Positions 18,143 through 26,711 of a stretch of DNA of 64,000 nt are shown one piece after another; position 1 is the first letter of the stretch, and every line of letters starts with the position of its first letter. This DNA is from an uncultured Anaerolineae bacterium. Lineage in GTDB: Bacteria; Chloroflexota; Anaerolineae; J036; Brachytrichaceae. The position numbers and the translations under genes were made by a program. The DNA is taken from the NCBI GenBank assembly GCA_938028725.1, contig CALIMH010000001.1, forward strand, positions 1 through 64,000. The letters are read 5' to 3'. The notes under the pieces are model-generated. The model made no database searches. It worked only from the letters and a program-made list of their open reading frames with translations, and was not told the origin of the DNA.

Positions 18143-18841
18143 ATGCCGCGCATCCTGGTGCCAATCCCGGCTAAATCCGACTTGAAAGAGAGCTACAGGC
18201 ACAGCTTGGAAAGCTGCGGCGCTGTGCTGCAACTGCTGCGCGCAGAGTTGACCCCATTGGATGTGTTGCGAGAAGCGTTGGACGCCTGTGATGGCGTGAT
18301 GCTCACCGGTGGGGGCGATGTAAACCCCAAGCGCTACAGCGAGGACTACGTCCACCCCGAGGTCTATGGGGTGGACGAGGATCGTGACCACGTAGAGATC
18401 GAATTGGCAAAATTGGCAGTGGCAGCAGATAAGCCGCTTTTCGCCATTTGCCGTGGTGTCCAAGTCCTGAATGTGGCGCTGGGTGGCACGCTTCACCAGC
18501 ACCTCCCGGAGCTCACGCCCATCGAGCACCGCGGACATAATCGGCCGCGGCAAGAGCCGGCACATGAAGTTCAGATTGAGCCGGGCACACGCCTAGCCCA
18601 GATCATCGGCACTGACCGCGCAGAGGTGAACAGCTTCCACCATCAGGCGATTGATGCGGTGGCACACGGCTTATGTGTTGCAGCGCGCGCCCCTGATGGC
18701 TTAGTTGAGGCCGTGGAGATGCCCCACAAGCGCTTTGTGCTGGGGGTGCAGTGGCATCCAGAGGACATGTTCGACAGCTCGCCTCCGATGCGTTGTCTCT
18801 TCGAGGCTTTCGTAAAGGCCTGCGCTGGCGAGCGCCTGTGA
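18143..18841 (+). CDS. Class I glutamine amidotransferase-like (gamma-glutamyl-GABA hydrolase/peptidase C26 family)
   Basis: This 232-residue cytosolic protein resembles PuuD-type hydrolases that cleave gamma-glutamyl amides. The nucleophile Cys is in FAICRGVQVLNVALGG (about residue 98). The His and Glu of the triad are in VLGVQWHPEDM near residue 200. The early VMLTGGGDVNPKRY segment is characteristic of the C26 branch. The true substrate is uncertain, since no putrescine or GABA gene is near. It starts 105 nt after rplS and precedes a small membrane protein. Confidence 0.86.
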   Translation: MPRILVPIPAKSDLKESYRHSLESCGAVLQLLRAELTPLDVLREALDACDGVMLTGGGDVNPKRYSEDYVHPEVYGVDEDRDHVEIELAKLAVAADKPLFAICRGVQVLNVALGGTLHQHLPELTPIEHRGHNRPRQEPAHEVQIEPGTRLAQIIGTDRAEVNSFHHQAIDAVAHGLCVAARAPDGLVEAVEMPHKRFVLGVQWHPEDMFDSSPPMRCLFEAFVKACAGERL

Positions 18842-18919
18842 GCATCTCGTTGCCCCAGGTGGAAGTGTTGCAGCGTGCTGCCTTGTCTGTTGGTGTTTAC
18901 AGCCTGCTGATGGCGCAGC

Positions 18920-19498
18920 ATGCGTTGGCGGCCTCCCCTGCTGCAAACACCCATCTTTGACAACTTGACGTTGTTGATGGGTGCGGAGTTGCTGATGCTG
19001 CTGTCCGGCATGGCTGCTAGGGTGGTGGTCACGCCCCCGGCGAGGTGGGCAAGCCAATTCCTGCGGCAAAACCTGCCTATTGATGAGGAGTTGATTCGGC
19101 TACGCTCGGAGTGGGGGCGCCCGCCAAAACGCGTGCAACGGCGATTCAAGCTTACACCAAACCGCGGGCCTGTGTTGTTGACTGTAGCGGGTTTGGTCCT
19201 TTTCTTTCCCCTCTCGGTGCTGGTGGCGTCGTCCTTACCTCGGGCCGTGGAGGATGCGCGCCGCCGGGAGACAAGGGTAGCCGAGGGCACGGCAGCAACT
19301 CCGCAAGGCCTGCCCAAGGAAGGTGACTTCGTTGCCACTTGCATATCCGGCTTGAGCGCAAAGGATTATCTCTACCAACGCATCGCGGACTCGAACGCCT
19401 ACATTGTGGAGGGCTACCAAGCCGGGAGCATGCAGCAAAACTACGCTGCCACTGGACCGAGCAGTGACACAGCAACGAGCCATAGCACGTGGCCATGA
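18920..19498 (+). CDS. Hypothetical membrane protein, translationally coupled to the next gene
   Basis: This 192-residue product has no recognised family. It has two hydrophobic segments, LTLLMGAELLMLLSGMAARVVV (about residues 17-38) and VLLTVAGLVLFFPLSVLVASS (about 85-105), with a charged stretch between (IDEELIRLRSEWGRPPKRVQRRFK). The C-terminal 85 residues look soluble. Its TGA overlaps the ATG of the DinB-like gene as ATGA (19495-19498), which supports its being real. The start is uncertain; ATG 18920 is the first possible after an in-frame stop at about 18906. Confidence 0.55.
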   Translation: MRWRPPLLQTPIFDNLTLLMGAELLMLLSGMAARVVVTPPARWASQFLRQNLPIDEELIRLRSEWGRPPKRVQRRFKLTPNRGPVLLTVAGLVLFFPLSVLVASSLPRAVEDARRRETRVAEGTAATPQGLPKEGDFVATCISGLSAKDYLYQRIADSNAYIVEGYQAGSMQQNYAATGPSSDTATSHSTWP

Positions 19499-19995
19499 CG
19501 CGGCTCGACATGATCGCCCGCATCCGTGAAGCGCGCGCCGCGCTGCTTGAGACGCTGGCGCTCGTACCGGAGGATGAGTGGCTTTCCCCAGGCGTTGTGG
19601 GAGCGTGGTCGTTGCGCGATGTGGTGGCACATCTGGCGATCTGGTGTGCGCGTGCTGTCACCTGGTTATTTCAGGCCGAGCGTGGTGTGCCGCTCCAGCT
19701 CCCTCGTTCAAACCACCCAGACTGGGCCGACGTTAACGCGCGCGACGTAGCCACCCAGCGCGATCGCCCACTCGATCGTATCTTGAGCGATTTCCACGGC
19801 GCCCACGAGCAGCTGCTCCAACGCTTGCAACGCTGGACAGATGACGATATACTCTTCGACGCGCACCGCTTCCCTGAGCTAGGTGGTGAGTCGCTGGCAG
19901 CTTGGGTGCTGGCTTGCAGCGCCGAGCACGACGCTGAGCACAACGCGCAAATTCGCCAGTGGCTTGTTTCCCGTGCATCAGATGCTGCGGGTTGA
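19495..19995 (+). CDS. DinB/ClbS-like four-helix-bundle protein
   Basis: This 166-residue protein begins MTRLDMIARIREARAALLETLALVPEDEWLSPGV. It then has WSLRDVVAHLAIWCARAVTWLFQ, the first metal-site His helix of DinB/DfsB-like proteins. A second half has LPRSNHPDWADVNARDVATQR and the late helix ACSAEHDAEHNAQIRQWL with candidate His ligands. Family members are metal-dependent thiol transferases or of unknown role. The start ATG 19495 is favoured over GTG 19489 by the ATGA overlap with the upstream gene. The substrate is not known. Confidence 0.75.
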   Translation: MTRLDMIARIREARAALLETLALVPEDEWLSPGVVGAWSLRDVVAHLAIWCARAVTWLFQAERGVPLQLPRSNHPDWADVNARDVATQRDRPLDRILSDFHGAHEQLLQRLQRWTDDDILFDAHRFPELGGESLAAWVLACSAEHDAEHNAQIRQWLVSRASDAAG

Positions 19996-20884
19996 TCACC
20001 TGCAACCTGCGGGATGGGCTTCTGTGACCTGCTTCGATCTGTCTGACGTTTTCAGTGTGCTGCGATTCTCAGGCAGCACCTGGTTGGATTTTCTCCAGCG
20101 CATGTCCACTGGCGACTTGCGCGGGATGCGCGCTGGCGAAGGGCGTGCGACTGTCCTCACCACCCCCTTGGCGCGTATCGTGGACTGGCTGTGGGTGTTC
20201 GCAGAGGAGCAGGGCGCGCGGATGCTCGTCAGCGCCGGCGCGCGCAGCAAAGTCGCCCACTGGTTGCGCAAGCATATCTTCTTCAACGACGACGTCCAAG
20301 TGCATGACACCCCGTCGCGAGAGCCGATCTTCGCCCTGTTGGATGCCCCACCTCCTAGTGCGTGCGCTGCTGACTTGCCGCCCTTGGGGCACTGCCAGCA
20401 ACAATCAGGAGGCGGGCCGATCTGGGTTGTGCGTCTGCCCAAAGCCTTTGGCCACGGCTGGCTGGTGATGGGCAACTGGCAGCCGGCTGAGCCTCCGTTA
20501 CCGCGCGAGGCGTGGGAAGAGTGGCGCATTGCGCGCGGCGTGCCGGCATACCCAAACGAACTGAATGAGGATTACATCCCTCTAGAAGCCGGCTTGTGGG
20601 GAGCGGTGAGCTTCAACAAAGGTTGCTACACCGGTCAGGAGATCATCGCCCGCATGGAGTCGCGTGGGCAGATCGCCAAGCGATTGTGCCTGCTCGAGGG
20701 AGAATCCAAGCTCTCCGTTGGCAGCCGACTGTTCGACGAGCACGCCGAGCCAGTTGGCACAGTCACCAGCGCTGCTGGTCGCAGCGCCCTCGGCTACGTG
20801 CGCAGCGCTGTCGCTAAGCCGGAGGCAGTGCTGCGCACTGAACAAGGCGAGCGCGTTCAGGTGCGCGCGATCGTGCGCATGTGA
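19982..20884 (+). CDS. ygfZ: Folate-binding YgfZ/GcvT-like protein
   Basis: YgfZ uses folate to support Fe-S cluster assembly or repair, including in tRNA thiolation enzymes. The 300-residue sequence has the family hallmark NKGCYTGQEIIARMESRGQIAKRL near residue 212, with the conserved Cys. The N-terminus has VLRFSGSTWLDFLQRMSTGDLRGM, the GcvT-like folate-binding fold. I chose ATG 19982 since it gives the family start and overlaps the previous stop by 14 nt. An upstream in-frame start at 19883 would lie inside the DinB gene. Confidence 0.9.
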   Translation: MLRVDHLQPAGWASVTCFDLSDVFSVLRFSGSTWLDFLQRMSTGDLRGMRAGEGRATVLTTPLARIVDWLWVFAEEQGARMLVSAGARSKVAHWLRKHIFFNDDVQVHDTPSREPIFALLDAPPPSACAADLPPLGHCQQQSGGGPIWVVRLPKAFGHGWLVMGNWQPAEPPLPREAWEEWRIARGVPAYPNELNEDYIPLEAGLWGAVSFNKGCYTGQEIIARMESRGQIAKRLCLLEGESKLSVGSRLFDEHAEPVGTVTSAAGRSALGYVRSAVAKPEAVLRTEQGERVQVRAIVRM

Positions 20885-21023
20885 GCAGTGGAGTAGTGTT
20901 GGTTTAGGCGGAGGGGCGTGGAATTGGCCCGCGCTGGGGTGATTCCACCTGCGCTGTCCGAAAAGGCTACATCGAACTCGTTTGCGATCTTGCGCCACCG
21001 GTAGCGACCCTTTCACGCTCGGT

Positions 21024-21029
21024 TACAAT
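21024..21029 (+). promoter_or_regulatory. Probable -10 element of the ffh operon
   Basis: TACAAT lies 20 nt before the ffh start, inside the 165-nt gap that follows ygfZ. I find no convincing -35 at 17 nt. Confidence 0.4.
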
Positions 21030-21049
21030 ACGGCACGCGCGAGATTGCG

Positions 21050-22387
21050 ATGTTTGACACCCTCACCGACCGCCTCCAGGCGATCTTCGACAAGCTGAGC
21101 AAGCGCGGCGTCCTCACTGAGCAGGATGTGGATGCCGCGCTGCGAGAAGTTCGGGTAGCGTTGCTGGAGGCCGACGTCAACTTTCGCGTGGTGAAAGACT
21201 TCCTCGCCCGCGTGCGCGAGCGCGCCGTGGGCGCGGAGGTGCATCGTAGCCTGACGCCAGGCCAAGCAGTGATCAAGATTGTGCATGAGGAGTTGCTTGC
21301 CACGCTGGGTGAGGGCGGCAAACTCGATCTTGGCGGTCCGCCGCCGCGTGTGATCTTGCTGGTTGGCTTGCAAGGCTCTGGCAAAACCACCACTGCTGCT
21401 AAGCTGGCACTGCACCTGCGCAAGCAAGGGCGTCGCCCTCTGTTGGTCGCGGCCGATATTTACCGACCTGCTGCAGTGCTGCAGCTTCAGACGCTGGGGA
21501 AGCAGATTAACGTGCCGGTCTTCGCCGAGTCTGATCAAGCGCCGCCTGATATCGCCCAACACGCCATTCGCCAAGCTGTCCAGTCGGCGCTCGATGTTGT
21601 GATTGTGGATACTGCCGGCCGCCTGCAAATTGATGAGGCGATGATGCAGGAGGTGGAGCAGATCAAGGCGCGCGTGAGGCCCGCCGAAGTCCTGCTGGTC
21701 GCCGATGCCATGACCGGCCAGGAGGCTGTCAACATCGCTGATACGTTCAACAAGCGCGTTGGCCTCACCGGCTTGATCCTGACCAAAGTGGATGGTGATG
21801 CGCGCGGCGGCGCGGCCATCTCCATGCGGGCGGTGACACAAGTGCCGATCAAGTTTCTCGCTACCGGCGAGAAGGTGGATGCCCTCGAGCCATTCCACCC
21901 TGACCGTCTGGCCTCCCGCATCCTTGGCATGGGTGATGTGCTGACCCTGATCGAGAAGGCGCAGCAGCAGTTTGATGAGCAGCAGGCGCTGGATGCTGCT
22001 GAAAAGCTGTTTAACGCCCGCTTCGACCTGGAGGATTTCCTCGCCCAACTGCGCATGGTGCGCAAGATGGGGCCACTCGGCGAACTGCTCAACTTACTGC
22101 CTGGCATGCGCGAGGTCACCCGTCAGCTCTCGCCTGATGTGACTGAGCGCCAATTCAAGCGCATCGAAGCGATGATCTGCTCGATGACGCCTGCCGAGCG
22201 GCACAACCCAGACATGCTCAACGCCTCGCGCAAGCGCCGCATCGCCGCCGGCAGTGGTACAACTGTGCAGGAGCTAAATCAGCTATTGCGCAATTTCCGC
22301 GAGGCGCAAAAAATGATGAAGCAGCTTTCAACCAACCCGCGCATGCGAACCATGCTTGGGTTGGTGCAGCGTCGTCGGCCCAGATGA
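21050..22387 (+). CDS. ffh: Signal recognition particle protein Ffh
   Basis: Ffh is the GTPase that targets nascent membrane proteins to the Sec translocon. The 445-residue protein has the N-domain (MFDTLTDRLQAIFDKLSKRG, LEADVNFRVVKDFL), then the P-loop GLQGSGKT (106-113), VDTAGRLQID, TKVDGDARGGAA, and the M-domain beginning near residue 325. The M-domain has LPGMREVTRQLSP and ends with MLGLVQRRRPR. It heads an operon with rpsP, a KH protein and rimM. Confidence 0.98.
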   Translation: MFDTLTDRLQAIFDKLSKRGVLTEQDVDAALREVRVALLEADVNFRVVKDFLARVRERAVGAEVHRSLTPGQAVIKIVHEELLATLGEGGKLDLGGPPPRVILLVGLQGSGKTTTAAKLALHLRKQGRRPLLVAADIYRPAAVLQLQTLGKQINVPVFAESDQAPPDIAQHAIRQAVQSALDVVIVDTAGRLQIDEAMMQEVEQIKARVRPAEVLLVADAMTGQEAVNIADTFNKRVGLTGLILTKVDGDARGGAAISMRAVTQVPIKFLATGEKVDALEPFHPDRLASRILGMGDVLTLIEKAQQQFDEQQALDAAEKLFNARFDLEDFLAQLRMVRKMGPLGELLNLLPGMREVTRQLSPDVTERQFKRIEAMICSMTPAERHNPDMLNASRKRRIAAGSGTTVQELNQLLRNFREAQKMMKQLSTNPRMRTMLGLVQRRRPR

Positions 22388-22521
22388 TCAGCGAGCAACG
22401 CGCAGCGCTGGCCGTCCGTTCCTTGCCGGCTGTCCTCTCCCCGCTGCCACCCCGATCGCATCGCGCGCCTGGGACGCGACCTGAGCTGAAGCAACGCAAA
22501 TGAGGAGACACACAGAGCACT

Positions 22522-22911
22522 ATGGTTCGCATCCGATTAGCCCGTGTTGGGGCAAAGAAGCAACCCGCTTACCGCATTGTGGTGGCGGATAAGGAGGCGC
22601 CGCGCGACGGCGCGTTCGTCGAGGTGATCGGTCAATACAATCCTCGCACCGAGCCGGAGCTGATCCGCATCAACGAGGCGCGGGCATTGCATTGGCTGAA
22701 AGTTGGCGCGCAACCCAGCGACGCCGTCCTGCAACTCTTTCGCAAGAGCGGCACGCTGGCCCGCTTCGAGCGCCTGAAGAAGGGTGAGCCGCTAGAGGCG
22801 CTGTTAGCGGAAGTGCCTTCCGGCATCAGCGGCGTCGAACCGCCTACACTCCGCACGCGCGTCGGCCGTGCCGTGCCCGCTGGCGCTCAGCCCCAGCAAA
22901 GCGCAGCGTGA
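22522..22911 (+). CDS. rpsP: 30S ribosomal protein S16
   Basis: The protein starts MVRIRLARVGAKKQPAYRIVVADKEAPRDGAFVEVIGQYNPRT, the S16 core. At 129 residues it is about 40 longer than usual; the extra C-terminus (from about residue 85) is proline/alanine-rich. It ends with a GTGA overlap into the KH-domain gene. gaggagacacacag precedes the ATG. Confidence 0.97.
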   Translation: MVRIRLARVGAKKQPAYRIVVADKEAPRDGAFVEVIGQYNPRTEPELIRINEARALHWLKVGAQPSDAVLQLFRKSGTLARFERLKKGEPLEALLAEVPSGISGVEPPTLRTRVGRAVPAGAQPQQSAA

Positions 22912-23267
22912 CGTCTCTCCTTAAGCCCATGCGCAACACCTCCCGACGACCGCTTGCGCGCCCACGGCGGCCTAACATCCAATCGAAAACGCAAACGCGC
23001 CGCGCGCGCCAACCTGCGCCGCCTGATCCGGCTGACCCACGCGCGCTGGTGGAGTTCATCGCCAAGTCGCTGGTGGACATGCCCGACCAGGTGAGCGTCA
23101 CCCAGCGCAGCGATCGCGCTAGCGTCGAGCTGCGCCTGAAAGTGGCGGCTGAGGAGACCGGCCGCGTGATCGGGCGCGAAGGACGCCTGGCTACCGCCAT
23201 GCGCGCGCTGCTGAAGGTGATCGGCGCGCGCGCACGCAAGCGCATCAAACTGGACATCGGCGACTAG
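22908..23267 (+). CDS. khpA: KH-domain RNA-binding protein (KhpA/YlqC)
   Basis: The C-terminal 75 residues are a single KH domain: LVEFIAKSLVDMPDQVSVTQRS, then GRVIGREGRLATAMRALLKVIGARARKRIKLDI with the GxxG loop as GREG. KhpA proteins bind RNA and, with KhpB, influence cell division and elongation in Gram-positives. The N-terminal 45 residues are an Arg/Pro-rich extension. GTG 22908 overlaps the rpsP stop; ATG 22929 is an alternative start. Position between rpsP and rimM is classical. Confidence 0.9.
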   Translation: MTSLLKPMRNTSRRPLARPRRPNIQSKTQTRRARQPAPPDPADPRALVEFIAKSLVDMPDQVSVTQRSDRASVELRLKVAAEETGRVIGREGRLATAMRALLKVIGARARKRIKLDIGD

Positions 23268-23296
23268 CGGCGCGCAGCTAACCATACCAACAACCG

Positions 23297-23806
23297 GTGA
23301 GCAGCGGGACAACCGTGATTGGGGTGGGGCGGGTGACTCGGCCGCACGGCATCGCTGGAGAGGTGAAAGTGGAATGCGACCCCTTCTACCTCGAGGCGTT
23401 GCTGGAGGCCAAACGTGTGCTCATCGGCGACCCGCCGCAATCGGTGCGCGTGCTATCAGCCCGTCCTCATCAACGGGCTGTATTGCTGCTGTTGGAGCAC
23501 ATCCGCCAACGCAATGATGCCGAGCGACTGCGTGGCGCGTTGGTGTGTCTCACTGAAGACCAGTTGCCGTATCTGGGCGAGCATCGCTGGTATCCCCACC
23601 AACTGATTGGCTTGCAGGTGGTGCGCGAGCAGGATGGCGAGCTGCTTGGCGTGTTGACCGAAGTGCTGGCTACTGGCAGCAATGACGTGTATGTGGTGCA
23701 GCGCAGTCGCGGCGAGCTGCTGTTGCCGGCGCTCCCAGAGGTGATCCGCCAGGTGGACCTTGCGGCTGGGATAATGCGGGTGGTTGTGCCAGAGGGATTG
23801 GAGTGA
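23297..23806 (+). CDS. rimM: Ribosome maturation factor RimM
   Basis: RimM helps 30S head maturation by binding S19. The 169-residue protein has the N-terminal GVGRVTRPHGIAGEVKVECDPFY and the PRC-barrel half beginning near residue 95 with HRWYPHQLIGLQVV and GSNDVYVVQRSRGELLLPALPEVIRQVDLAAGIMRVVVPEGLE. It starts with GTG and its TGA overlaps the dprA GTG. trmD, its usual follower, is absent. Confidence 0.95.
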   Translation: MSSGTTVIGVGRVTRPHGIAGEVKVECDPFYLEALLEAKRVLIGDPPQSVRVLSARPHQRAVLLLLEHIRQRNDAERLRGALVCLTEDQLPYLGEHRWYPHQLIGLQVVREQDGELLGVLTEVLATGSNDVYVVQRSRGELLLPALPEVIRQVDLAAGIMRVVVPEGLE

Positions 23807-24924
23807 GCACGGCAAATCCTGATCTGCCCTACTACCTGGCTTTTGGGCGCATCAAGGGCATTGGCGCTGCGCGCATCCGCAGGCTCAAGTCTCACTTCGG
23901 CACATTGCAGCAGGCCTGGGCAGCAGAGGCGGTTGACCTCGCCGAGGCTGGCCTGGACGCGCGCGCGCTCGGCGCCATTGTAGATGGCCGTCGCGCCGTC
24001 CATCCCGAGACTGAGCTGGAGCGCTTGGCGCGCGCCGGCGCCTGCGCCATCACCTGGGAGGACCCCGATTACCCACGCTTGCTGGCGCAAGTGCCCGATG
24101 CGCCACCGGTCCTGTTTGTGCGAGGCACGCTCTCCCCTCAGGACGAGTGGGCAGTGGCAATTGTCGGCACACGGCGTGCCAGTTTGTATGGCAAGCAAGT
24201 GGCCGACATGCTGGCCACCGAATTGGCCCGCGCCGGCGTGGTCGTTGTGAGCGGGCTGGCCCGTGGGATTGATGCTGTCGCCCACGAGGCTGCTTTGAAA
24301 GCCGGTGGCCGCACCCTGGCTGTGCTGGGCTGCGGCGTGGACGTGGTGTATCCGCCCGAGCACGCCCGGCTGGCGCAGCACATCGTTGAGCACGGCGCGC
24401 TGATCAGCGACTACCCGCTGGGCACGCCGCCTGATGCACAAAACTTTCCACCGCGCAACCGCATCATCAGCGGCCTGAGCCTGGGCGTGGTGGTGGTGGA
24501 GGCGGATGAGCGCAGCGGCGCGCTGATCACAGCCCAATTTGCGGCCGAGCAGGGGCGCGACGTGTTTGCAGTCCCCGGCAACATCTTCAACCAGTCCAGC
24601 CGTGGCACCAATCAGCTTATCCGTGAAGGCGCTAAGGTCGTGACCAATGTGCAGTGCATCCTGGAGGAGCTGAATCTGGAGCGCGCACCAGAGCAGCTAG
24701 CGCTGAGTCAAGCTGTGCCCGAAGATGAGACCGAGCGGCAACTGCTGGCGCAGCTCTCGCACGACCCCGTGGAGATGGATGTGCTGGTGCGGGCGCTCGG
24801 TCTGCCGCCGGATCAAGTGGCCGCGCGGCTGGCGCTGATGGAGTTGAGGGGGCTGGTGCGCCAAGCGGGCAGCGCCGGTTACGTGCTGGCCCGTGAGCAT
24901 CGAGAAGCCTACGGAGAGACCTGA
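23803..24924 (+). CDS. dprA: DNA processing protein DprA (Smf)
   Basis: DprA loads RecA onto incoming single-stranded DNA during natural transformation. The 373-residue protein has an N-terminal helical domain with RIKGIGAARIRRLKSHFG, then the Rossmann core VAIVGTRRASLYG, VVSGLARGIDAVAHEAALKAGG, GCGVDVVYPPEH, FPPRNRIISGLS and SRGTNQLIREGA. The C-terminal 80 residues look like a winged helix (DPVEMDVLVRALGLPPDQVAARLALMELRGLVRQ). It starts at GTG 23803 overlapping the rimM stop and runs 3 nt from the mannose pyrophosphorylase. Confidence 0.96.
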   Translation: MSTANPDLPYYLAFGRIKGIGAARIRRLKSHFGTLQQAWAAEAVDLAEAGLDARALGAIVDGRRAVHPETELERLARAGACAITWEDPDYPRLLAQVPDAPPVLFVRGTLSPQDEWAVAIVGTRRASLYGKQVADMLATELARAGVVVVSGLARGIDAVAHEAALKAGGRTLAVLGCGVDVVYPPEHARLAQHIVEHGALISDYPLGTPPDAQNFPPRNRIISGLSLGVVVVEADERSGALITAQFAAEQGRDVFAVPGNIFNQSSRGTNQLIREGAKVVTNVQCILEELNLERAPEQLALSQAVPEDETERQLLAQLSHDPVEMDVLVRALGLPPDQVAARLALMELRGLVRQAGSAGYVLAREHREAYGET

Positions 24925-24927
24925 GCA

Positions 24928-26004
24928 ATGCTGTATGCTCTCATCATGGCGGGAGGCAGCGGCACGCGCCTATGGCCGCTGAGCCGTCGCCACACGCCCA
25001 AACAAACGCTGCCACTCACTGACCTTCGGCGCAGCATGTTTCACATCACTGTGGAGCGCCTGCAGCCGCTGATACCCTTAGAGCGCGTCTGGGTTGTCAC
25101 CAATGCTGAGACGGCCGCGCTCTTTCAGGCCCAAGTGCCCGCGCTGCCAAAGGCCAACTACATCGTGGAGCCAAGCCCCAAGGACAGCGGCCCTGCGGCC
25201 GCGCTGGGGGTGGCGCATATTCACCACCACGACCCCGATGCGACAGTGGCCATTCTCACGGCCGACCACCACATCGCCGATGAGCCGGCCTTCCGAAATG
25301 CGTTGCACGTTGCCGAGGCCGTGGCTGCAGAGGGGTATATCGTCACTTTTGGCATTGCGCCCACTTTCGCCGCTACCGGCTTTGGCTACATTGAGCGCGC
25401 CGAGTTGCTGACAGTGCTGGACGGTTTGCCGGTTTACCGCGCTGCGCGCTTCGTCGAGAAGCCATCGCAACCTGTGGCTGAGTCTTACGTGGCGAGTGGG
25501 ACGCACTTTTGGAACAGCGGCATGTTCATCACCACCTCCGCGCTGGCGCTGGCCGAGTTCGATCGCCAGCAGCCGCAATTTGCCCAGGCGTTGCACGCGC
25601 TGCTGCCCACCATCGGCACACCTGATTATCCCGCCGCGCTGCACCACGCCTGGGAAGTCGCGCCGAAGCGCTCGCTCGACTACGCGATCATGGAAGGCGC
25701 ACAGCAGGTGGCGGTCATCCCGCTGCAAATCGGTTGGAGTGACATTGGAAGCTGGGCTGCGCTGTGGGAAGTGTTGCCAAAGGATGCTGATGGCAACGTA
25801 GTGGTAGGGGATGTGGTGATGCTGGATGGTCGGCGCAACCTCATCCGCGCCGATGGAGGGCGGTTGGTGACGGTGGTCGGCGTGCACGATCTGGTGATCG
25901 TGGACACACCCGATGCCCTGCTGGTATGCTCAATGCAACATGCCGCTGAGCTAAAGCGCTTGGTGGATTTGCTGCGCGCTCAAGGGCAAGATGGGGTGTT
26001 GTAA
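24928..26004 (+). CDS. manC: Mannose-1-phosphate guanylyltransferase
   Basis: This enzyme makes GDP-mannose from mannose-1-phosphate and GTP. The 358-residue protein starts MLYALIMAGGSGTRLWPLSRRHTPKQTLPL, the pyrophosphorylase signature. Further motifs are ILTADHHI, FGYIERAE, FVEKPSQPVAESYV, FWNSGMF and SLDYAIMEGAQQVAVIPLQIGWSDIGSWAALWE. It lacks the C-terminal isomerase domain of bifunctional ManC. Its stop overlaps the next start as TAATG, linking it to the polysaccharide-export genes. Confidence 0.93.
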   Translation: MLYALIMAGGSGTRLWPLSRRHTPKQTLPLTDLRRSMFHITVERLQPLIPLERVWVVTNAETAALFQAQVPALPKANYIVEPSPKDSGPAAALGVAHIHHHDPDATVAILTADHHIADEPAFRNALHVAEAVAAEGYIVTFGIAPTFAATGFGYIERAELLTVLDGLPVYRAARFVEKPSQPVAESYVASGTHFWNSGMFITTSALALAEFDRQQPQFAQALHALLPTIGTPDYPAALHHAWEVAPKRSLDYAIMEGAQQVAVIPLQIGWSDIGSWAALWEVLPKDADGNVVVGDVVMLDGRRNLIRADGGRLVTVVGVHDLVIVDTPDALLVCSMQHAAELKRLVDLLRAQGQDGVL

Positions 26005-26711
26005 TGGCCGCTTCTGTGTTTGGGATGTATGCGCGGGCGTTGGTTCGCCGCTGGTGGCTGGTGATGGTGCCGCCACTGGTTGTGTTTGTCCTCACACAGC
26101 TCACCGCGCCGCCACCCAAGATCGCGTATCAAGTCACCATGTCGTTCGCCGTAGGGCTGCCGCCGGAGCCGCTGCGGGCGGAGACGTACAACTTTGACCG
26201 ACACTACAACTGGTTGGCATCGGAATACATCACCCAGGGGTTCTCGTTGATCATTGGCAAAGGCGCTTTTGCGGATGCGGTCACCCGCCGCTTAGCCAAG
26301 CAGGATGTGGTGCTGCCTCGACCACTGCTGGGCGCGATCCGCTCGGAGTATCGCTCCAGCGTGATGGTGGTGTATGTCACCTGGGACACGCCGGAGCTGG
26401 CCGAGCGCATCGCGCGCGCGGTGGTGGACGAGCTAAACGAGAACTACGAAGCCTACTGGCCTCAGTTAAGCGGCGCCGCGGCTTCGCCAGTGCGGCTGAT
26501 GGACACCCCCCAGGCTGTGCCGTTGGCGTTGCCCTTGCGCGATCGCTTCGACTTGCCGGTGCGGTTGGCCGCAGCGCTGGGGGTGGGCGTGCTGCTTGCG
26601 CTCGTTGCGCATGCCCTGGATGCTCGCCTCGCTGATCGGCCTGAGCTCGAGCAACTGGGGCTGCGCGTGTTGGTGGAAGTGCCGCGCGACCGATCGACGC
26701 GAGCGCGATGA
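26004..26711 (+). CDS. Wzz-like polysaccharide chain-length/co-polymerase membrane protein (first copy)
   Basis: This 235-residue protein has an N-terminal transmembrane segment (WWLVMVPPLVVFVLTQLTAPPP), an extracytoplasmic middle (to about residue 180) and a second transmembrane segment (LAAALGVGVLLALVAHAL). The architecture matches Wzz/YveK co-polymerases that set polysaccharide length. The P-x-x-P region before the second segment (TPQAVPLALPL) agrees with that family. No coiled coil of full length is obvious, so it is small for the group. It overlaps manC by one base. Confidence 0.7.
   Translation: MAASVFGMYARALVRRWWLVMVPPLVVFVLTQLTAPPPKIAYQVTMSFAVGLPPEPLRAETYNFDRHYNWLASEYITQGFSLIIGKGAFADAVTRRLAKQDVVLPRPLLGAIRSEYRSSVMVVYVTWDTPELAERIARAVVDELNENYEAYWPQLSGAAASPVRLMDTPQAVPLALPLRDRFDLPVRLAAALGVGVLLALVAHALDARLADRPELEQLGLRVLVEVPRDRSTRAR

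Noticed and set aside
19883-19981. Upstream in-frame start for YgfZ
   Set aside because: It lies inside the DinB-like gene and gives residues unlike the YgfZ N-terminus.
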